Shown: positions 50,101 through 59,100 of the stretch, piece by piece | Layout of the letters: each line of letters begins with the position of its first letter | Numbering within the stretch: position 1 is the stretch's first letter | Assembly (NCBI GenBank): GCA_035610835.1 | Contig: CM069452.1 | Coordinates: 11,241,109 to 11,305,108 of the forward strand | DNA: 64,000 bases | DNA from: Ophiura sarsii | Taxonomy: Eukaryota; Echinodermata; Ophiuroidea; Amphilepidida; Ophiuridae | Reading direction: 5' to 3' | Made by a program: the position numbers and the translations under genes | Notes under the pieces: generated by a model | Databases searched by the model: none | Told to the model about the DNA's origin: nothing | What the model saw: only the letters and a program-made list of their open reading frames with translations

Positions 50101-53100
50101 CCTCAAAACTCAATGCGCCAACAAGATCCCATTAAATAAACAAGTTTATTTCAAGCTGGTTTCTTCATTTGTTAACTAGATGTCATTTCCAAGGTGTTTT
50201 AAAGATGGCGCACGGATTTATGGAGGTGCGAAAATGGTTAATATGGTAAAATTTGACCTTTGACCTTGATTATCTCCGTGCATCAATTTTTACTTTTGAA
50301 TTTGTGAAAGGCTTTGAGTTCTTTCATATGAACTTAATTATTTAATGGGATTTTGTTGGTGAATAAAATTATAAGGGCTTGAAAACTGCATGAGGGCGCT
50401 GTTCGTTCGAAGGTTCGGGTCAGCGTAATGTGACGCGTCAACGAGATCCCAACGATTTCTTTCCAATTTTGTTATGTAACCAACTGGAGGTTTGAAAATA
50501 TGTTTTCCTTTCGTTGTGCTATGCTTGGCGCGCATATTCATACTTTGGGGATACGTAGTAATCGTTTTACTGGGATTTTTTGATTGAAATTTCGATGATT
50601 TGTTTACGACCGTACCAAAAGTGTTACTATTTTTTGAAGCTACAATGGGTGAGTATTATAACTTAATACGCAATCAACTTTAAAATTTGGCCAAATTATA
50701 ATGGTATGGTAATCCCTGGTTTTCTTTTTAAAGTTGATCTGAGGACCCATTAATCGCCATATGGTACGCTTTTACAGGCAGAGACTGTTACCAGAAAATG
50801 ACAACGAAAAAGAAAGCAATACTAGTGTTTTTTAATGTTCCCTAAAAAGGCTTTATAATGGTATACATCATATAGGCCCTATCAGTGGATATTTTTGAAA
50901 GCTCTGAAATATTGTCCAAATAACTGCATGCCCAAAACTGTGGTATTCGAATCCCTACAAGATAAAAACCCACCATGCCCCTTATAATAAATATTTAAAG
51001 TTGCATAACGTTATTTTGTATTTTCAGATTGAGGCTCGGATCGTGCTAGCCAAGCTAATCAAACATTTCAATATGGAATTGGTTCCAGACCAGAGTTTTG
51101 AGATGGAGAAGACTATTACAATTAAACCCAAAGACGGCTGTATGATGTACCTAAAACCGGTTTAGACGGCTGTTTGTTGTACCTAAAACTGTCCAGATGA
51201 CTGTTTATGCATCTAAAACCTGTTTAGACGATTGCTGCTTGAAGTACATTAATCATAAATAACTGAAATCTAATAGTATACCCTCTCGACACGTGTCCGT
51301 TTGATCGTAAGGAAATAAAGTAAATCCGTAAAATCCGTTTTCAGGTCCTGGAATTAACCTTTCATAATACATTTGTAAGAACTCCCCTTTTTGTTATAAG
51401 GTTATTTAGTCTTCATATAGTATGATCATACACTTAAACATGCCTGCAATCTTTGTAACAAGTACGATATGAAATGTTAAAGTATTAAATATATGGGAAG
51501 GGTCTGAGCTATTTTGAAAACTAAACGATCTTTTCAGATAAAACAGACGACCTTGGAGACGATTTACCCAAATCGGCAAATTGCAAGTTTTTTATTTAAA
51601 GTTAAAGATATCATGTTCATAGCTTAATTAAATTTAAGAAAACCAGACGAATATCGGTGAAGTTGGAAAACTTATTCAATGTAATTAATAGACCTAGTTG
51701 ATGTAAACAATAGTGGCACTGATAGTAATATGAGGAGTTGTATCATACGTACCACTTTTTTTAATTTCATCATCTCAATGTTCAAACAATTTTAATTGTT
51801 AGATGATTGTTTAACTGAGATTTAAAACAATCTCAGTTAAACAATCATCTTTAGGTACAAGACGTTAGATTTGTCAAATGACAAATGATAAATTGACAAA
51901 TACATGAGAGTTGTAACATTAGCTACAGACTTTGAATAAGTTGGTATCATAACACCTTGTCAGGATCTTTTTGTGTCATAGTGCTTTAATCATTTTTTCA
52001 TATATTTCGAATTATTGTAAGAGTTATAACCCAGCAAGAATCAGTATTGACTAAGCAGATCATTCAATGGACAACTAGCCTATCGTCAAGCCAATAACTA
52101 AATGCAATGTAATTATTGCGGAGCGTTTAAAGTGCCATTAGAAGGCTCCATAATTATCTTGACAAGTCGACATATTATCAACGTTATGTTGAGATAGTCA
52201 CATATTGTTTCTCAAATTCTTGACTTTAACAGTTTTATTAGTCGTCATGATTATCTTGTCAAGTTGACTTTACAAAACATAGATGTCGTCATGGCGAGAT
52301 ACAATATCTCGTCGAGTCGACTTCACAAATGTAAATATCGTCATGGTGAGATAGATTATATCGTTAAGTCGACTTCACAAAAAGTAGATGTTGTCATGGT
52401 GAGATAGATTATCTTGCCAAGTTGACTTCATAAAAAGTGAATGTCGTCATGGCAATATAGACTTTATCGTCAAGTCGATTTCACAAAAAGTAGATGTCGT
52501 CATGGTGAGATAGATTATCTCGTCAAGTCGACTACACAAAAAGTAGATGTCGTCATGGTGAGATAGATTATCTTGCCAAGTTGACTTCTGCGAAAGATGA
52601 TGTCGTCATGGTGAGATAAAGTATCTGGACATGTTGATTTCATAAAAAGTGGATGTCGTCATGGTGAGACAAATTATCTCGTCAAGTCAACTCCCAAAAC
52701 GTGGATGTCGTTATTGAAAGATAAAGTCTATATTGCCATGCGCTGCGATTATAAATAGGATTAAATGATCTAATTATCTCATAATATCGACTTCTAAGAA
52801 ATGTGTTAACAATGAGGTTGAAGGTAGCAGATCTTTAATACGTTGGTTGACATTAGATCAAACCTTATTATGCCAGTTTACTGCACAGAACAGACCAGTC
52901 GTCATGGCAACCAGAGAAGTATAACAGACGTATACACTCCAAGCTGAATTGATCTATGGACGAGACGCGTTAACGAGATAATATGGATTGGACTGTATTT
53001 ACAGTTGAAATGTCTCAAAGGAGGTTTTATGGTACACCTGATTTAAGAGCAGAGCTACGCAAACGCAAGAAATAATTTGAGTCATAAGAAATCGATGTGG

Positions 53101-56100
53101 AGTACGTGGTTTCATCCGCAGTCGATAATGAGATCCCTTGATATGTCCTGTGGCTCATCAATTGCCCTTGCCCTTATCATTTTTACCTAATCTAATCAGA
53201 AAAAGCGTTGATTTGGAAACTGACGGGTGCAAGATAGTTTTATTATCGGCAAATTTTGACAACGGACCGGCTATTCCATTTGAAGGGGCATGTTATCAAA
53301 TTCAAACAATCAATTAATAGACTAAATCTGCAAGAATTCAGTTTATTTTGTTACGCTTTTCTGTACATTTAATATTTAAGCAGCTCGAAGAGAAAAGCAA
53401 TGTCCTCAAACACAACCTCGATTTTTTTTAAAAATATGACGTTAGTAACATCAGTTGGAAAGGCACAGTGCTCACGTATGGACCGAAAGGCTATAGAGAT
53501 GTACAAACTATGTCTACATCAACGGTGAATGCCCGACCATATTTAAATCTATGTGCAATGTTATAAAATGGACTAAGGAAAAGACAAATATAACCATTGA
53601 TTTGATTTTTGTAAAAACTCTAAATGGAGTCATTACATTTCTGATGAAATGGGTAAAATATAACTGGACCTCAAGGTAATTATCATGGTCAATTTAGTTG
53701 GTGATATTGAGTTTGATGTGGCGGCAACCCGCTACTGTAATTTCCTTAATGCGTAAACATTTCCTAATTATAAAGTCAGATCTTGATTTGTATTGACGTA
53801 ATGTATTTGCTAAAAGCATTTATAATGCCAGTATGTCACATATAAAAGGTTATATCATACATATATTCTATAGTGTCCTAGTAAGTGTAAATCATATAAC
53901 CATCCATGCACGGTAAACTGACAACAATATTGTGATGTGTTCATTTACCCAATTTGTTTTTAAATCATGCTAGTTTGTCCAATCGCAGCTTATTTTGTTT
54001 TGAGATTCAGCCAATCACAATATGGCTAAGATATCAATTTCTAATCTAAAGAGATGATATTTGGGGGGGGGGGGGGGGGGGGGGGGGAGGCAGACAAATT
54101 TTGCCCATTGGTAGGTCAAGACCTATGATAGATTTTGGCAGATCCACATTTTTTCTACTGTTTCTACACTGCGGAAAATCGTAATGCAGACTGATATAAA
54201 AGTGCTAACATGTTACAGATAGATAGAATACAACTGAACCTATGGTGGTTTGTTTCTTGGAGTTTGTGTGAAATGCCACTGTCAGAGAGTACACCTGTAC
54301 AAGAATGTACAGTGTTTATTTGTAATTAGTGTATAATGCATGTTATGATACACAATTCAGACAGTGATTGTCAATTTACTAGGATCATAAGTTATCTTGT
54401 CTTGTGTGTTTCACAACTGATGATTATTAATTGTGTTCGTTCAATATAATTCAGCAATGTTTTAAAATGAGTTATTTGATATATGTTACATAACTCTCAC
54501 ATATAATTAGACCTGGTGTTCATAAAATTCTCTGTATGATTTCTGTACAGCCGTTTTTAGGATAATGGGTTATCAAACTGTCAACTGTTTCATCTAAACT
54601 GTTGAAGCGACTACCGGTGATAGCCACACAGCGATATCAACGCTTGGCAAGGACTAGGGATGGCATCCAGATTCGTACGGATTGAAAACCGTAGATCGGA
54701 GAGGGTAAACATGGTAAACGCACTAGGATAAACGGACAGTTTTGTGTAGATAAACGGAACGCGGTTAAATAATGACCAACCAATACGTGTTTAGCCATGC
54801 TTACCGAATGCATTGAACAACTCTCATGAACGGACAGCCAGTGCGTGGGCCCTCTCCGATCTACGTCACGGTTTTCACTCCGTACGAATCTGGATGCCAT
54901 CCCTAGGAGGTCCAACAACTAGAAATTCCAACAACTAAGAATACTTGTCATATTAGTTCATGAAATATAATTGTGGTAAATAAATTGTGAAATGAAACAG
55001 CCAATATAACATGCAACACTGTGCTTACTACATCTTGCACGTGACACATTATTCCTGGAATAGCATACAGTAGCAAATAATCAATATTAGTAAACGTTCA
55101 TCACTATCTTGACATTGACCCGTACGTACACTCTAGCAAAAAGCCCTTAGTTCGATGAAGCACTATTGAAGATTAACTAATAAAGGTGCACAGTGTATAA
55201 GCTCCGCCCGTCATTGAACAAACGTTAAATCAACTTCATTCGATGAACCTCGGGAAGTTTTTGTTGACGAAGATACATGTTAATTCAATAAAGCAAATGC
55301 GTAATGTGTACGCTCACTTCATCGAATGAAGGGAGTCATGTGGAACAAAGACATACAGGGTGAGTCAAAAAGAAGTTGTACGGGAATGAATATTTGTTTA
55401 AAAAAAGACCAAACAAATTTGACAAACCAATGAGGCACGTATTCAAAGAACAACTTATTCCGCTCGTATTACAAAAGGAATCATTGAAATCGATCATTTA
55501 TATCAGGAGCTATGCCTGTTGTAATAAAAGAACCCCTTTTTTTAGCTGTCCACGGAACGCTTAATTCTCTTGAAATCTTTCCACTCTAAGTGGGCAGCAA
55601 AATGGTTGCTGATGTTTGTCCTCTAAGGTGTCTTAATTGTTTGAAGTGGGCCTTCAATGTTTAATCATTTTCTTATTGTTGTCACTGATTTTTTATTTTA
55701 TGCACACCATTCCCACTTGTGTTGAAACTCCCGGGCTTTAATCTCATTTGAATATGAATGCCCGTGTGTACATTTTTCTGCCCACTTAGAGTGGATAGAT
55801 TTCAAGAAGATTAAGCGTTCCGTGGACAGCTAAAAAAAGGGTTTCTTTTATTAAAACAGGCATAGCTCCTGATATAATTGACCGATTTCAATGATTTCTT
55901 TTGTCATATAAGCGGAATAAGTTGCCCTTTGAAAACGTGCCTCATTGGTTTGTCTAATTTGTTTGGTATATTTTTAAACAAATACTCATTCTCGTACAAC
56001 TTCTTTTTGACCGGAAATTGACTTCTTGTACAAGAAGTCAATTTCCGGTATCGCGTGGCGTCCAGATGTGTACGCATCTCGATCTTCGTTAGTTCAAGGT

Positions 56101-59100
56101 TAGTTGTAATGTGTTCGCTCTCCAATTAGTGTATTGATGCTTAATACTTTGTAATATAATGTAAAAGCTGAATGCAAACTGCTTATCCACAAAAATAGCC
56201 TGTGTAAGTAAATGTAATAAATATAAGAGGACCTGACGTTTCGATTCTAACAGAATCTTTATCGAAGGTAAAATGACAGAATACAACATTACACAACATA
56301 TATATAGACAGAGGAACAATGGGCAGGAAGTCAAAGTGACAGATGAATGAATAGGGGAAGATATCATGCTAGACAGCTGATTGATGAAGTGGATAAAATA
56401 ACAAAAGGATGACATAGACAAAGGGGAGATTAAAAAGTAAAAGGCAAATGGGATATAAAAATAATTGGTGAGTGAAATCAATAATGGTGATACAAATAAA
56501 TAATAAAATGGATGGAAATGTAAAAGGACTGAGAGAATGCATGAAAAAACAAAGTGGGACTAGGCCTATGGTAACAAATAATGGAAATGCACTGGAACAA
56601 GTAATGAAAATTACTGTGCATAGGAGACAATGTTGAAAATGAAAACAAAGTATCGCATATATCAAGAAGTAAAAAATGAAAAATGGAGTGAAGAAAAAGT
56701 GGAGAAAAACGAATGGGTAACAAATACAAATGATAGGTATATCAGATACAAATGGAGGAGGGGGGGCGGGGGGTTGAGACTAATCATTCCCTTCCTGGAT
56801 GTTTAGGCCATGGGGCTGAATAGTGAGAAGACGCTTCATCCATAACTTCTCTCTACTGAGACGTACCACTTCTGAACGGCTACCTAAAGATTCAATGCCC
56901 TGTAAGATCATATCAGACATAGTGTGGTTGGGAAGGTTAAAGTGGTGTCCGACAGGTGGCTTGTTGGTGTTGACCGTCGATCTGTGTCCATAGAAGCGCT
57001 TCTTCAGTGAGTTTTTAGTCTCACCAACATACTGGACTCCACACACTCTACATGATAAGAGGTAAATGACATTAGATGTGGTGCAAGTGATGTGACCCTT
57101 CGTCTTGTAGGTGGCATGGGTGGTGTGACTGGTGAAGGAATCGCCTTCCTTGATGTGTTCCCGGCAAACGACGCACCTGCTGGTCGACTCGCACTTAGAA
57201 GTGCCATGCTGCGTGGGGAGAGAATCATCAGTTACCGGGGGGATGGTAGCCCGTACTAACATATCTCGTAGGTTGCGAGGGCGCCTGTAGGCCAGGATTG
57301 GTATGTCAGGAACTGCACGACGAAGACGGTCTGATGTGTGGAGAATGTGGTGGTTAGTGTTGGTGATGTGACGCAGAGGAGGAAGGTTAGGATGAAATGT
57401 GGTAACAAGGGGAATCTTGGGGGTGGGGTCTTGGTTTCTGGGCTTCTCCTGAAGGACTGTGGCTCTCGGGAGAGAGTGGACTTTCTTGATGGCTTGCTGG
57501 ACTTTGGTGGAGCTGTGACCTCTGGTAACCAGATGCTTCTTCAAATTCTGTGCATGATATGAGAATCTAGATTCGTTAGAACAAATACGTCGGAGACGGA
57601 GAGCCTGACTATATGCTATGCCTGTCTTACAATGGCGAGGGTGGCAGCTTGAAGCATGGAGATACTGGTGCGTATCTGTAGGCTTGGTGAAGAGATCTGT
57701 AGACAGTATACCATTCTCAGCTTTCTGTATGGTTACATCAAGAAAGTGTGCCTGTTGGTGGGAGTAGTCAGAAGTGAACTTAATGGTCCTGTGAAATGAG
57801 TTCATGTGATCAATGAATGTGAGGAGACTGCTTTCATCACTGGTCCAGATAAAGAATATGTCGTCGATGTACCGTAACCAAATCCAAGGTCGACAAGGTG
57901 CTGCAGCTAGCAATTGTTCCTCCAGCCTAGACATGAAAAGACAGGCCCATGACGGAGCCATCCTAGTACCCATAGCTGTGCCATGTACCTGCAAGTAGGT
58001 CCTGTCCATGAAAGTGAAATTGTTCTTGGTTAGGACATGGTTCATGAGGCATTCAATATCAGGTATGGGAGGACTGGAATGACCAATCTTAGCCAAAGCT
58101 GCACGGCTTGCTTCTATGCCTTCCTGATGGGGAATGTTGGTATAGAGGGACTTAACATCAAATGTGCCAACAATTGCGGTGCTTGGAACTTGGTTCTTGA
58201 TGGCTTCGAGTTTCCTGAGAAAGTCCGGGGTGTCATGGATATAGGAGGGAACCTGTGAAACAAGAGGCTTGATGAAGTTATCGACAAAGAGGGATATATG
58301 CTCAGTAGGGGAGCCGTTGCCAGAGATGATGGGTCTGCCTGGGTTTCCCGGCTTATGGATCTTAGGAAGGAGGTAGAAGCGGGCAGCACTGCAATCTTTG
58401 GGAGATAGAAACTCAAAGGCCTTGTCAGAGAGCTCATGACGCTGATGCATGTCATCTAGGGTATGCTGAATCTGTTGAGAAAATGTGTTAGTAGGATCTG
58501 AGTCAAGAACAGCATAATGAATGCGGTTGTCAAGATGACGCATGGCTTCATCAATGTACTTCTGGCGGTCCATGACAACTACTGCTGACCCTTTGTCTGC
58601 TGGCTTGATGATGATGTCTGTCCGTAACCTGATGGAATTCAGTGCCTGGCGTTCCTCCCTAGGGATATTGTCATGAGATCTGCGGGAAACTTGCTCAGAA
58701 GTGTTAACCTGGGTGCTAACGACTTGGACATAAGTCTCAAGGGCAGGGACTCTGTTCTTGGGAGGAACCCAAGTACTCTTCTTGTAGAACGGCTCAGGTA
58801 CAGATGGTGGGGCATCAAGAAAAAATTCTTTGAGACGTATCCTCCGATAATACTGAGTAAGGTCCTCGCTAAGCTCAACTTGATTGACATCAGGAGGAGT
58901 GGGACAGAATTTAAGGCCTCTAGAGAGAAGTCTGTGTTCAGCATCAGATAAGGTGGAAGATGAAAGGTTAATGACAGTGGATGCAGCTGGTTCTGGTTCA
59001 GGAGGAGGTGGGCGCCTGAACCGCCGGTACTTGTGCCGTTTCTGCTTCTCTAACAGGCCAGATACTTTCTTGTTTCTTGTGTTCATGAGTTCAGTCTCCT

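Noticed and set aside
54637..54918. 93-codon frame on the - strand
   Set aside because: It coincides with a near-palindromic miniature element and shows no domain.
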